Assembly: GCA_003104995.1 (NCBI GenBank)
Contig: PQAO01000021.1
Coordinates: 248,001-312,000 of the forward strand
Direction of reading: 5' to 3'
Source: Dehalococcoidia bacterium
Lineage (GTDB): Bacteria; Chloroflexota; Dehalococcoidia; Tepidiformales; Tepidiformaceae
DNA length: 64,000 nt
Shown piece by piece: positions 32,250 to 41,635 of the stretch. The notes under the pieces were generated by a model. It saw only the letters and a program-made list of their open reading frames with translations, did not search any database and was not told where the DNA came from. Both the position numbers and the translations under genes were made by a program. Numbering within the stretch: position 1 is the stretch's first letter; each line of letters opens with the position of its first letter.

Positions 32250-33830
32250 TCAGGCCTCCAGGATCCCGTAGCTCGCCAGCCCATCGAGCAGGCGCTCCAC
32301 GATCGCGGCGATGTCGGGGTCCTCCAGGTCGGAGCCGCTGACTGGTCCGCTCGCCGTCTGGAGCACCATGCCCGGGCGCGCAAGCAGGCCGCGCACGACC
32401 ACCCCGAGGGCCGCCCGGTCCCGCGTCCCATCGACATACGGCACGAACGCATCCGTGAAGCCCTCGAACGACACCGCGTAGTGCATCAGGTTCGGGAGCG
32501 ACTGGCCCCGCGGGGCCATTGCGCGTGCCACTGAGCTTGCCCGCGGATAGGTGCCCGCGCCCGTCACCATCGTGGGCCGGTGCGATCGGATGTCGATCGC
32601 GTCGTGGGCCAGGAGCGTGTAGAGCACTCCCCCGAAGTACTCGTCACTTCCGCCATCGAGGCCCTCCGGCTTGCCCGCTGCATCCCGTAGCTCGTCATAA
32701 CTGAGACCGGCCGGGAACGCTTCCCGCAACACGCCGATGATCGCCTTCGCTGCCGGCGCAGCCAGCGTGAGCGAGCCGCCGCCGGGGAGCGGCGCTGCGT
32801 CGTCGGGCCATGGCCCCGGCCCGGGCGGCGCGCTGAGCCGAAAGTACATCTCCGTGAGCGTCGCAACGTCCAGCCGCCGCTCCAGCCGGACATCCTCGCG
32901 GCAGATGAGCGACTGCCGGAACAGCCGGTTTGTGATGAAGTCGCGGTACTGCTCCAGCGCGAGGTTGTCGGGAGCGATGGTCTCGAGCGTCTGACGCACC
33001 TCCGCGGGGAGGTTCGTCGACAGCATGCTCGAGAAGCTCGAGTCTGCCAGGTACTGCAGACCGTGGTTCGATACCATGGCGGCGAACTCGTGAAGATAGA
33101 ACGCCCGGTTCTCGCCCTCCAGGAACTCATGGATGACGTAGTAGTCCGGCCGCGACTCCAGGAGCTTGCGCTCGAACGACATGTGCTCGTGGAACGCGCT
33201 CGTGGTCCCCGAGCTCTCCGCGATTTGCCCCGATGCCTCGTCGACAAACTGGACGATCGCCCGCGCCTGCTCCGCGCGCTCCTCCGGGCTGTCGAAGTGC
33301 CGGGCGTGATACATCATCATGTCGCGGACCATCCCCCGCATACGCCACCCTGGCAGGGCGTTGTAGCTCACGAAGGCGACACCCTGGGGACCCAGCAGGT
33401 CCCGGCAACCCGCCAGCATGGCTTCTCGCACGTCGCCGGGCACCCACGAGAACACCCCGTGGCAGATGATGTAGTCGAAAGGCCCGCCAAGCGAGGCCAT
33501 GTCCCGGATGTCCATCGCCATGAACCGCACGTTGGTCAACCCGAGTTGCCGCGCCAGGTCCGTTGCGGTCTCCACCTGCCGCACCGATGAATCGATGCCG
33601 GTGAATTCGCTGCCCGGCAGGCCGTACGCCATCGGCACCAGGTTGGCGCCGTCGCCACACCCCAGTTCGAGCACGCGGCAACGCTCCGCCGCCGCCGGCC
33701 GCATCCCGAACAGCCGCGCCATGGCGCCCACCTGCGCCGGGTGCGTCGTCGTTACGGCCGCCCCGGGGTAAGGCACCTCGTTGTAGCCCATGGTGGTCGC
33801 GGTGGCTTCACTCACGCCGGGCATTCTCAT
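32250..33830 (-). CDS. Class I methyltransferase with methyltransferase regulatory domain
   Basis: 526 residues. An N-terminal MGYNEVPYPGAAVTTTHPAQVGAMARLFGM and a SAM-binding Rossmann fold (VLELGCGDGANLVPMAYGLPGSEFTGIDSS, FDYIICHGVFSWV) are followed by a regulatory domain (about 225-310, FLEGENRAFYLHEFAAMVSNHGLQYLADS) and a C-terminal domain. This architecture is that of the bacterial protein-lysine methyltransferase-like family seen with rickettsial PKMTs. The target is unknown. Confidence 0.85.
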   Translation of the reverse strand: MRMPGVSEATATTMGYNEVPYPGAAVTTTHPAQVGAMARLFGMRPAAAERCRVLELGCGDGANLVPMAYGLPGSEFTGIDSSVRQVETATDLARQLGLTNVRFMAMDIRDMASLGGPFDYIICHGVFSWVPGDVREAMLAGCRDLLGPQGVAFVSYNALPGWRMRGMVRDMMMYHARHFDSPEERAEQARAIVQFVDEASGQIAESSGTTSAFHEHMSFERKLLESRPDYYVIHEFLEGENRAFYLHEFAAMVSNHGLQYLADSSFSSMLSTNLPAEVRQTLETIAPDNLALEQYRDFITNRLFRQSLICREDVRLERRLDVATLTEMYFRLSAPPGPGPWPDDAAPLPGGGSLTLAAPAAKAIIGVLREAFPAGLSYDELRDAAGKPEGLDGGSDEYFGGVLYTLLAHDAIDIRSHRPTMVTGAGTYPRASSVARAMAPRGQSLPNLMHYAVSFEGFTDAFVPYVDGTRDRAALGVVVRGLLARPGMVLQTASGPVSGSDLEDPDIAAIVERLLDGLASYGILEA

Positions 33831-33943
33831 GCTTTACCACCGGGGCCCACAAATCGACCCCGCTTGGGCTATTTCGGTGCCAGCGCAACTGCCACAATGA
33901 CGGCGCCACGGCGACGCCGTCCCGAGGCGAAGGAGGAACTCCA

Positions 33944-34348
33944 TTGGCCAAGATCATTGAAATCGAAGGCATCGGCGAAGTGTTTGCCGCGAAGCTCGAA
34001 GGTGCAGGTGTGGCTACGGTCGAAGCATTGCTCCAGCAGGGCGGCACCCCCGGCGGGCGTAAGGCGCTTGCCGAAAAGACCGAACTTTCCACCGACCGCA
34101 TCCTCGAATGGGTCAACCGGGCGGACCTCATGCGCATCAAGGGCGTCGGCTCCGAGTACTCGGACCTGCTCGAGGCTTCCGGCGTCGACACCGTCAAAGA
34201 GCTTGCCATGCGCCGCCCCGACAACCTCCAGGCCAAAATGGCTGAGGTCAACGAGGCGAAGAAGCTCGTCCGTCGCGTCCCCACGTTGAATGAAGTCGAC
34301 GCGTGGGTCGCTGAGGCGAAGACACTGCCCCCGATGGTGTCCTACTAG
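33944..34348 (+). CDS. DUF4332 helix-hairpin-helix protein
   Basis: 134 residues with two helix-hairpin-helix-like repeats: IEIEGIGEVFAAKLEGAGVATVEALLQQG and LMRIKGVGSEYSDLLEASGVDTVKELAMR. This matches DUF4332, a small DNA-binding-like fold of unknown role. The start is TTG at 33944, supported by AAGGAGG nine bases upstream; no suitable ATG exists at the fold's start. Confidence 0.85.
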   Translation: MAKIIEIEGIGEVFAAKLEGAGVATVEALLQQGGTPGGRKALAEKTELSTDRILEWVNRADLMRIKGVGSEYSDLLEASGVDTVKELAMRRPDNLQAKMAEVNEAKKLVRRVPTLNEVDAWVAEAKTLPPMVSY

Positions 34349-34372
34349 GCCGCCGCCGTCAGAGCTGGCGCG

Positions 34373-35125
34373 CTACCATTCCTTGCCGATGCCGCCCCGG
34401 CCCCCGAAGAAGGCCGAGGGCCAGTTCCGGCCGGTGATCATCGCCTTGTCGATGTCCTCTTTCGAGGCGATGCCCTGTTCGGCGATGGCGCGGGCTTCGC
34501 GCGCGGCTGCGCCGAAGATGCGGTTCAGCAGGAACCCGTACGTGCCCGGCGTGTCCTTCACCATCGAAACCGCCTTGCCCGCAGCCTCCCCGAGCTGCCG
34601 GACGGTCTGCACGTTTTCCTCGGTGGACTCCGGCGTGTAGATGACCTCGCACATCCTCATCGTTGGGACCGGGTTCGAGAAGTGCATGCCCACGAACTTC
34701 GTCTTGCGGTCGGCCGAGACATCCTTCGCGATGTCCTGGATGCAGAACCCCGACGTGTTCGAGGCGAAGATCGCCTCCGGCTTCACGATACCGTCGAGTT
34801 CCTGGAACACCTGCTGCTTCAGTTCCAGCTTCTCGGGGATCGCCTCGATGATGATGTCGCAGTTCGCCAGGTCTTCCACCTTTGTTGTGTAGCTTACCCG
34901 GGCCATGGCCGCGACCGCGTCATCGAAGTTGACCTTGCCGCGCTCCACGGCCCGCTTCACGCCCCACTTGCCGTCGCAAAGAGCGTGGCGGGATGCCTCG
35001 ATCGCGTCTTCGTTGATGTCGCGGATGACCACGTTGTAGCCCGCCAGTGCGAACACCTGGGCGATGCCGCCTCCCATCACCCCTCCGCCCAGCGCGCCGA
35101 TGGTCTTCACGTCTTCGAATTTCAT
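34373..35125 (-). CDS. 3-hydroxyacyl-CoA (3-hydroxybutyryl-CoA) dehydrogenase
   Basis: 250 residues. NAD-binding GALGGGVMGGGIAQVFALAGYNVVIRD, then CDIIIEAIPEKLELKQQVF, ASNTSGFCIQDIA and VGMHFSNPVPTMRMCEVI (catalytic His). The C-terminal domain starts YGFLLNRIFGAAAREARAI but stops soon after WPSAFFGGRGGIGKEW, about 30 residues short of typical HBDH proteins (around 280), lacking the usual D-x-GLD tail. It probably oxidises 3-hydroxyacyl-CoA. Confidence 0.87.
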   Translation of the reverse strand: MKFEDVKTIGALGGGVMGGGIAQVFALAGYNVVIRDINEDAIEASRHALCDGKWGVKRAVERGKVNFDDAVAAMARVSYTTKVEDLANCDIIIEAIPEKLELKQQVFQELDGIVKPEAIFASNTSGFCIQDIAKDVSADRKTKFVGMHFSNPVPTMRMCEVIYTPESTEENVQTVRQLGEAAGKAVSMVKDTPGTYGFLLNRIFGAAAREARAIAEQGIASKEDIDKAMITGRNWPSAFFGGRGGIGKEW

Positions 35126-35255
35126 ACCTGGAACCTCGCATCGGATATGAGCGAATACTACCCGCCCCGCACCGCCCAGCCCACCGGCGCCAGCGCGTGA
35201 CGAAGTTCCGCCTAGCAGCTAGGGTTGCCGCATCTCAATTCGGTTGGTGTGACAC

Positions 35256-35651
35256 ATGTTCAAGGGTGTGGACCACGTGGTCATCGCGGTGAAAGACCTG
35301 GACGCGGCGGTCGGCCGCTACGAGGCCATCTACAGCACGAAGGTCAGCGAACGCAGCGAGGCCCCCGCCGCGGGCATGGCCATGGCATTCTTCCGCTTCG
35401 GCGATTCCTACATCGAACTCGTTTCCAACACCGGCGACCAGGGTCCTATCGCCAAGCGCCTCGCCGAGATGGGTGAAGGCGTCCACCTCGTGGCAATGAA
35501 GGTCGACAACATCGAAGCCACCCTCGCCGACCTCCGCGAAAAGGGCATTCGTCTTGTCGGCGACCCCGGCCCGGGCAACCCGGTCAAAGGCCAGGTGTTC
35601 ATCCACCCCTCCGTCACGGGCGGGGTGCTGACCCAGCTCGTGGAACGCTAA
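35256..35651 (+). CDS. VOC-family protein, methylmalonyl-CoA epimerase-like
   Basis: 131 residues, two vicinal-oxygen-chelate modules. Metal-ligand candidates are His7 in GVDHVVIAV, Glu in GDSYIELVS, His in GEGVHLVAMKV and the terminal Glu in VLTQLVE, the arrangement of methylmalonyl-CoA epimerase. It may epimerise methylmalonyl-CoA in propionate metabolism, but other VOC activities are possible. Its stop overlaps the stop of the convergent glutaredoxin gene by four bases. Confidence 0.8.
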   Translation: MFKGVDHVVIAVKDLDAAVGRYEAIYSTKVSERSEAPAAGMAMAFFRFGDSYIELVSNTGDQGPIAKRLAEMGEGVHLVAMKVDNIEATLADLREKGIRLVGDPGPGNPVKGQVFIHPSVTGGVLTQLVER

Positions 35652-35881
35652 CCCATCCCGAGGGCGCGTTCGATTTCAGCCGGCCGGAAGCCGTGGACGT
35701 GCGTGTCGCCGATGACCAGCAGCGGCGGCACACGCCCGCCAAGGGCCAGGAACTCGCGCGCTGCATCCTCATCGCGCACGACGTTCCGGAATTCGTATTC
35801 CACGGACCGCTCGTCAAGAAACTTCTTGACCACCCGGCAGGCGCTTCAGCGGTCGTGTGAGTAGAGGACCACGCGTTCCAT
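35648..35881 (-). CDS. Glutaredoxin-like selenoprotein (UGA read as selenocysteine, UxxC active site)
   Basis: 77 codons from ATG 35881 to TAG 35648 with one in-frame TGA at codon 12 (35846-35848). Read as Sec (U), the product is a complete glutaredoxin/NrdH-type fold: VVLYSHDR-U-SAC-RVVKKFLDERSVEYEF, a middle helix EDAAREFLAL, the cis-proline strand RVPPLLVIGD and a C-terminal helix PAEIERAL. U12 falls exactly on the catalytic cysteine of CxxC and Cys15 is kept. Starting after the TGA (GTG 35833) would remove strand 1 and the active site. A hairpin lies 15 bases after the UGA. The start lacks a clear ribosome-binding site. Alternatives: a nonsense mutation (TGC/TGT to TGA) or sequencing error. 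Confidence 0.72.
35813..35830 (-). promoter_or_regulatory. Candidate bacterial SECIS hairpin of the glutaredoxin gene
   Basis: On the minus strand GTCAAGA-AGTT-TCTTGAC forms a perfect 7-bp stem with a 4-base loop having G in its second position followed by U. The loop begins 22 bases after the in-frame UGA, within the range known for bacterial SECIS elements read by SelB. Outer bases GCCG and CGGTC could extend it below a small internal loop. It lies inside the coding sequence, as in other bacterial selenoprotein genes. Confidence 0.6.
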
Positions 35882-35918
35882 CTATCAAGTGTGGCCCGTG
35901 GACTGAGCCAACAGCAAA

Positions 35919-35938
35919 GCGGCACCCATGGGTGCCGC
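35919..35938 (-). terminator. Hairpin downstream of rpoD
   Basis: A perfect 20-bp palindrome (GCGGCACCCATGGGTGCCGC), followed on the minus strand by TTTGCTGTT, 37 bases after the rpoD stop. It probably terminates the rpoD transcript before the glutaredoxin gene on the same strand. Confidence 0.6.
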
Positions 35939-35974
35939 CTTGCGTCCGTTGCGTTTGCGCTCCCGTGGCGCTAT

Positions 35975-37570
35975 CTAGTCCAGGTAGTCCTTGAGCTTCT
36001 TGCTGCGGCTCGGGTGGCGGAGCTTCCGCAGCGCCTTCGCCTCTATCTGGCGGATGCGCTCGCGGGTGACGCCGAACTCGCGGCCCACTTCCTCAAGCGT
36101 CCGGCTGCGGCCATCTTCGAGGCCGAACCTCAGCTGGAGCACGCGCCTTTCGCGGCTGGTGAGGCTCGCCAGCACGTCTTCCACCTGTTCGCGCAGAAGC
36201 TGCTGGCTCGCGGCTTCGGCAGGAGCCAGCGCCGTCGGGTCTTCGAGGAAGTCGCCCAGGTGGCTGTCCTCCTCTTCGCCGATCGGCGTCTCGAGCGAGA
36301 CCGGCTCCTGCGAGACCTTCTGGATCTCGCGGATGCGTTCCGGAGTGTAGGCGGCGGACGCGTCGGGCTTCCCGCTCTCGGTCATCCCGCGCGCGATCTC
36401 CTCGCTCGTCGGCTCGCGGCCGTACTCCTGCACCAGCCGCCGGCTGACGCGGACGAGCTTGTTGATCGTCTCCACCATGTGTACCGGGATTCGGATCGTG
36501 CGCGCCTGGTCGGCGATCGCCCGGGTGATGGCCTGCCGGATCCACCAGGTCGCGTAGGTCGAGAACTTGAAGCCCTTGCGGTAGTCGAACTTCTCCACCG
36601 CGCGGATGAGGCCGATGTTCCCTTCCTGGATCAGGTCCAGGAGCGACATGCCGCGCCCGATGTACTTCTTTGCGACCGACACCACCAGGCGCAGGTTGGC
36701 CTCGGTCAGCCGGCGGGTGGCCTTCTGCCCGTTCCGCTTCACCGTGTCGAAGTGGTAGCGCAGCTTCTCTTCCAGCGGCGCGATCTTCTCGATGAGCCCG
36801 TCGACCGGCGGCACCAGGTCGTCCTCGGTCCCCGCCTCCTCGCCCATCTGGGCGACCAAATCGGAGGTGAGGATGTGCGTCACGATCGAAAGGGTGATGA
36901 TCCGCTGGTGGGCGTCGTCCTCTTCGATCTTCAGCTTGTTCAACACGTGGATCTTGAAGTCCGCGTCGGTCTCGCCGTCGATCAGCCCCCGGAACTGCGG
37001 GTCGGCGATGGTCTCGCTGAACGAGAGGTTCTTGAGCTTCTGGCCTTCAGGGTTCCGCCACTTACGGACCACCGTGACGTCATCCGGGCCGGGCGGCTTC
37101 ACCAGCTTGTCGAAGTCGTCGATGAAGCGCTTCGCCTCTTTGTAGACGGGCAGGAGCGCCCCCCACTGTTCGAGCAGGCCCACAGCGACGCGCGCAGCCG
37201 AGGGCGGATGGCCATAGTTGGTCACGTACTCTTGCTCGATCGCCTCGATGTGGAGGCCTTCCTCCATCTGCCGCGCGAGGTGCTTTTCGTCGTCGGCGGT
37301 CAGCAGGTAGACCTTGCCGATTTCGCGGAGGTACATCCGGACCGGGTCGTCGATCCCCTCGGCCTCCTCGGTGAGGAGGGCGATGTTCGCCTCCTCCTCC
37401 TCTTCTTCCTCTTCTTCGGCGGGGGTCTCTTCCTCTTCGTCCGCGGCGATATCGGAAAGCTCGTCTTCGCCGGCGTCCTCATCGCCAAAGCTCGACAGGC
37501 GCGAAAGCACACCGTCGATCACGGTTCCATCGCTCGCGGGGGATGCGTCGGTCAGGGCATCGTCAGTCAT
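35975..37570 (-). CDS. rpoD: RNA polymerase primary sigma factor RpoD
   Basis: 531 residues. A strongly acidic N-terminus (a run of Glu around residues 45-62), region 1.2 ([26 protein letters not shown]), a long non-conserved linker (~120-280), region 2 with [54 protein letters not shown], region 3, and region 4 ([46 protein letters not shown]). It directs RNA polymerase to -10/-35 promoters. GTC-free, all key residues are standard. Confidence 0.96.
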   Translation of the reverse strand: MTDDALTDASPASDGTVIDGVLSRLSSFGDEDAGEDELSDIAADEEEETPAEEEEEEEEEANIALLTEEAEGIDDPVRMYLREIGKVYLLTADDEKHLARQMEEGLHIEAIEQEYVTNYGHPPSAARVAVGLLEQWGALLPVYKEAKRFIDDFDKLVKPPGPDDVTVVRKWRNPEGQKLKNLSFSETIADPQFRGLIDGETDADFKIHVLNKLKIEEDDAHQRIITLSIVTHILTSDLVAQMGEEAGTEDDLVPPVDGLIEKIAPLEEKLRYHFDTVKRNGQKATRRLTEANLRLVVSVAKKYIGRGMSLLDLIQEGNIGLIRAVEKFDYRKGFKFSTYATWWIRQAITRAIADQARTIRIPVHMVETINKLVRVSRRLVQEYGREPTSEEIARGMTESGKPDASAAYTPERIREIQKVSQEPVSLETPIGEEEDSHLGDFLEDPTALAPAEAASQQLLREQVEDVLASLTSRERRVLQLRFGLEDGRSRTLEEVGREFGVTRERIRQIEAKALRKLRHPSRSKKLKDYLD

Positions 37571-37886
37571 GCTCGGAAATCAAACCTCTTCAGTACAGGG
37601 GGGACGACAAGACGCGCAGGGCACACTGCGCCTTTTCCAGAGTAGCAAGTTTTTTGCGAGGTTTCAAGGGCCGGGAGTGGGCCAGTTTGAGTAACTGACT
37701 CACTCCCCAGGAGGCAGATTCGCACGCCAATGCGCCGAAACCCTCCCGTGGCTACATGGCAGCGCGCGCCTTCGGCCCCCAACCACCGAAGGAATCGGCG
37801 TCGTACGTCACGGATGGAAATGCCATGCGCATTACTACCACCCCCCCGATTCGCCCCCTAACGCCCCGAAACCCTACCCTGACTAC
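37571..37886. other. Intergenic region between divergent rpoD and rlmD, with a short duplication
   Basis: 316 bases without a supported gene. It must hold the rpoD promoter (AT-richer part around 37625-37670 with TTTTTTGC) and the rlmD promoter. A ~30-bp segment ending at the rlmD start (37862-37890, CGAAACCCTACCCTGACTAC then ATGG) is imperfectly repeated at 37733-37759 (CGAAACCCTCCCGTGGCTAC then ATGG). The first copy opens a frame of low-complexity sequence that does not resemble a protein family. Confidence 0.6.
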
Positions 37887-39163
37887 ATGGGAAGACGCGC
37901 CAAGAAGTACACGACCCCCCAGGAACCGCAAACCCTCACCCTCCGGGTCGAATCGCTCGTCTTCGGCGGCGCGGGACTTGCCCATGCGCCCGATGGCCGC
38001 GTTGTCTTCGTCGCCTTCGCCGCCCCGGGCGAGCTCGTCGAGGCGCTCGTCGAACGTGAATACCAGGACTACATCGAGGCGGTCACCACCCGCGTCATCG
38101 AACCATCGCCCGACCGCATCGAGCCGCGCTGCGCGCTCTTTGGCGAATGCGGCGGCTGCCAGCTCCAGCACATGGCCTATCCCGCCCAGCTCGCCGCCAA
38201 GGAAGCCGTTGTCCGCGAACAGCTTCGCCGTATCGGCAAGCTCGACGACTCGGTCGTCCGCCCCATCGTCGGCGCCGAAAACCCCTGGGCCTACCGCAAC
38301 CACCTGCGCTTCTCTACCGGTGACAAGTGGGGCGATGTCGGCTACATCAGCCGTCGCGGGCGCGGCCTCCTGAAGGTCGAATCCTGCCCCATCGCCGACC
38401 CCTGGGTGAATGACCTGCTGCCGAAGCTCCAGGGCCACGGCGCCGGTCTCCACCAGGTCCAGGTGCGCCGCTCGCCCGCCACCGGCAGCTACCTGGTGAA
38501 CCCGGCGATTCCGGGCCTGCCCGTCGAAACAGGCCAGAAGTCCTACACGGAAGAGCTCGGCGGCCATCGCTTCCTCGTCAGCGCGAGTGCCTTCTTCCAG
38601 GTCAACAGCGCCCAGGCCGAGCAGATGGTCCGTCTCGTCGGCGAGGCCTTGCCCGAAAGAGGCAGCCTCATGGTCGATGGCTTCGCCGGCGTCGGTACCT
38701 TCGCCGTCATCTTCGCCAGCCGGTTCGAACGCGTGCTCGCTATCGAAGAGTCGAACAGCGCTGCCCGCGACTCCGAGGCGAACCTGCTCCAGGCGCCAAA
38801 TGTCGAGATGCTTGTCGGCAAGGTCGAAGACATCCTCCCTGAGCTCGAAGAACAACCCGACGCCATCGTCCTCGACCCTCCCCGCCCCGGCTGTGCTCCC
38901 ATCGTCCTCAGCGCCATCAAGGAGTTCCAGCCCAAAACGGTGGTCTATGTCTCCTGCAACCCTGCCACCCTCGCGCGCGACCTGCGTGTCCTCGTCGATG
39001 GCGGCTACCGGCTGGAGTGGGTCACGCCGCTCGACATGTTCCCCCAGACCGGCCACATCGAGTGCGTCAGCCGCCTCGTCTTCGAGGGCCTGCCGGAGCC
39101 CGAGCTCGAGCAGGCCGGTGAACTCGAACCCGGCATTGCCGTCTCGCCGGAGCCCGACAGCGA

Positions 39164-39167
<4 letters not shown>
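37887..39167 (+). CDS. rlmD: 23S rRNA (uracil-5)-methyltransferase, RlmD/RumA type
   Basis: 426 residues. An N-terminal TRAM domain (LRVESLVFGGAGLAHAPDGRVVFV), a [4Fe-4S] cysteine set (CALFGECGGC plus Cys in VESCPIA), a central domain, and a SAM-dependent methyltransferase domain with LMVDGFAGVGTFAVIFA, IVLDPPRPGC and YVSCNPATLARDL (catalytic Cys). It methylates a uracil in 23S rRNA; the exact position (1939 or 747) cannot be read, and RlmCD-like dual specificity is possible. It overlaps maf by four bases. Confidence 0.87.
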
Positions 39168-39775
<608 letters not shown>

Positions 39776-39892
39776 CTGTACGGAATCACGCGCATCTCGC
39801 ATCTCGCAACTCTCCGCTACACTGCACCCCACGGACCCGCCGGGCCAGTACAGCGAAATGGGGCGCTGGCCGGCAAAAAGCGGAGGCGAAGC

Positions 39893-40639
39893 GTGAATAT
39901 GAACCGGTCGCAGGGGAATGGAAACAATCTCCCGATCCGGGTGCTGGTCGTCGATGACCATGCGGTCATCCGCCAGGGCTTGCGGATGCTCCTGGAGAGC
40001 CGTCCCGAAATCGAGGTCATCGGTGACTGCGAGAACGGCCGCGAAGCGCTCCTCATGGTCGAACGCAACAAACCCGATGTGGTCCTGATGGACGTCGTGA
40101 TGCCCGGGCTCAACGGCATTGAAGCCACCCGCCAGATCCGAAAGGCCTCACCCGCCACTCGCGTTGTCATCCTCAGCGGGTTCGTCGACGAAGACCAGAT
40201 CACCGGCTCAATCCGGGCCGGCGCGTCCGGGTACCTGGTCAAGAATTCCGACGTTACCGAACTCGTCCTTGCCATCCAGACCGTGAATCGCGGCAACCAG
40301 TACTACTCGGCCGCGCTCAGCGACGGCTTCGATATCGCCGAGCTGCAACTCCAGGCCCGCCGGCCCGAGCAGAAGACCGGGGTCGATACCCTCACCCCGC
40401 GCGAACGCGAGGTCCTGCAACTCATCGCCGAAGGCCACACCAACCAGCAGATCGCCGACGAACTCGTAGTCAGTGTCAAGACCGTCGAGGCCCACAAGGC
40501 CCACATCATGGACAAGCTGAAGGCAAAGTCCCGCACCGACCTCATCCGCTACGCGCTCCGGCGCGGCATCGTGAAGCTCGAAAGCGTGGACGAGGCCGAG
40601 CGGAGTCTCGCGAACCTGGCTGGCGGGAGCGAGGAATAG
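39893..40639 (+). CDS. NarL/FixJ-family response regulator
   Basis: 248 residues. A typical receiver (about 12-130) with VLVVDDHAVIR, phospho-acceptor Asp in PDVVLMDVVMPG, a Thr/Ser position in VVILSGF and Lys in GYLVKNSD; then a LuxR-type helix-turn-helix (LTPREREVLQLIAEGHTNQQIADELVVSVKTVEAHKAHIMDKL). Unlike the regulator at 3179 all receiver residues are intact. GTG at 39893 has GGAGG six bases upstream. No sensor kinase is adjacent. Confidence 0.93.
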   Translation: MNMNRSQGNGNNLPIRVLVVDDHAVIRQGLRMLLESRPEIEVIGDCENGREALLMVERNKPDVVLMDVVMPGLNGIEATRQIRKASPATRVVILSGFVDEDQITGSIRAGASGYLVKNSDVTELVLAIQTVNRGNQYYSAALSDGFDIAELQLQARRPEQKTGVDTLTPREREVLQLIAEGHTNQQIADELVVSVKTVEAHKAHIMDKLKAKSRTDLIRYALRRGIVKLESVDEAERSLANLAGGSEE

Positions 40640-40668
40640 CCCCGCCCCCAACTGCTTCCCGCCCCCTC

Positions 40669-41622
40669 CTATCCCAAGGCCTGGTCGATCCGCTGAATGA
40701 CCTCGGGTGACAGCGCCCCCGCTGCTTCAGCAGCAAGGCATTCCCGCAACTCCTCGCGGTTCTTCACGCCCAGCACCACCGTCGAAATCCCATCCATCGA
40801 AAGCGCGTACTGGTGCGCCAGGAATGCCGGCGAAACACCGAGTTCCGCCGCAATCGCCCGGAATGGCGCCGCCCGCTCGAAGTCGATGACCTCCGGCGCA
40901 CCCGGCGGCAACTCGCGGTCGATGGCGCTGGTGAGCGAACCGGCCGCCACGGCGCGGATACCCATTACGGCGACGCCGTTTCGCACAGCAGCTGCGATGA
41001 TCTCACGCGGCCGCGCCGCTTCGTCAAAGCGCTTCATTCCACCCGGCGAATCAAGCACGTTCGCGATGCATTGCACAACCGCGGGCCGGGGGCCGTGCTC
41101 CAGCACGTCCAGGATCGCCGACGGGAAACCCACGCCGGTGATGCCCCAGGCGCCGATGCGCCCTTCGGACGTCAGCCGTTCGAAAGCCGGGACCACGGCC
41201 TCCCGGAATAGCCCGGAGTTCGTCCGCGTGGTCGCGCCCTCCTCCGCGGCGGCGTCGATCATGCCGTGCAGGATGAACAGGTCGACGCGGTTGAGCCGCA
41301 TCCGCGCGAGCGACCCATCGAGGCTGTCGCTCAACCGCTGGTAGACCTCGCCCGCCGGCGGCGATCCGAGTACGTGCTTGGTCGTGACGCGCACTCCCCT
41401 GGGGAGCCGGCCCGCGAACGCTTCGCCGATCACGCGCTCCGCTTCGCCGTCCCGGCCGTAGCTGGGCGCCATGTCGAGCAGCGTGATGCCGCCCGCGATG
41501 GCCTCATGGACGGTCGCCACTGCCTCACCACGCGTGGTCGCGCCCCAGACCTGTCCGAGCCCGCCTCCACCCAGCGTCAGCGCGGAGACCGGTTCGAGCG
41601 GGCCAAACGGGCGCGTCTGCAT
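40669..41622 (-). CDS. Aldo/keto reductase
   Basis: 317 residues, TIM-barrel NAD(P)H oxidoreductase. LTLGGGGLGQVWG at the N-terminus, GITLLDMAPSYGRDGEAERVIGEAF (catalytic Asp and Tyr), VRVTTKHVLG (Lys), VDLFILHGMID (His) and IGAWGITG; all four catalytic residues appear present. Start 41622 has GGGAGG five bases upstream. The stop of the CoA-ligase alpha gene lies 13 bases upstream, so the two probably share a transcript. Confidence 0.87.
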   Translation of the reverse strand: MQTRPFGPLEPVSALTLGGGGLGQVWGATTRGEAVATVHEAIAGGITLLDMAPSYGRDGEAERVIGEAFAGRLPRGVRVTTKHVLGSPPAGEVYQRLSDSLDGSLARMRLNRVDLFILHGMIDAAAEEGATTRTNSGLFREAVVPAFERLTSEGRIGAWGITGVGFPSAILDVLEHGPRPAVVQCIANVLDSPGGMKRFDEAARPREIIAAAVRNGVAVMGIRAVAAGSLTSAIDRELPPGAPEVIDFERAAPFRAIAAELGVSPAFLAHQYALSMDGISTVVLGVKNREELRECLAAEAAGALSPEVIQRIDQALG

Positions 41623-41635
41623 GGGAGCCTCCCGG

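Noticed and set aside
35648-35833. A 61-residue protein starting at GTG 35833
   Set aside because: It would lack the first strand and active site of the glutaredoxin fold and has no ribosome-binding site; reading through the UGA explains the sequence better.
36093-37645. Long plus-strand frames opposite rpoD
   Set aside because: They are shadows caused by high GC in third codon positions; rpoD on the minus strand has full domain conservation.
37756-38373. Frame beginning at the upstream duplicated start context before rlmD
   Set aside because: Runs out of frame with rlmD as Ser/Pro/Arg-rich noise; no conserved pattern.
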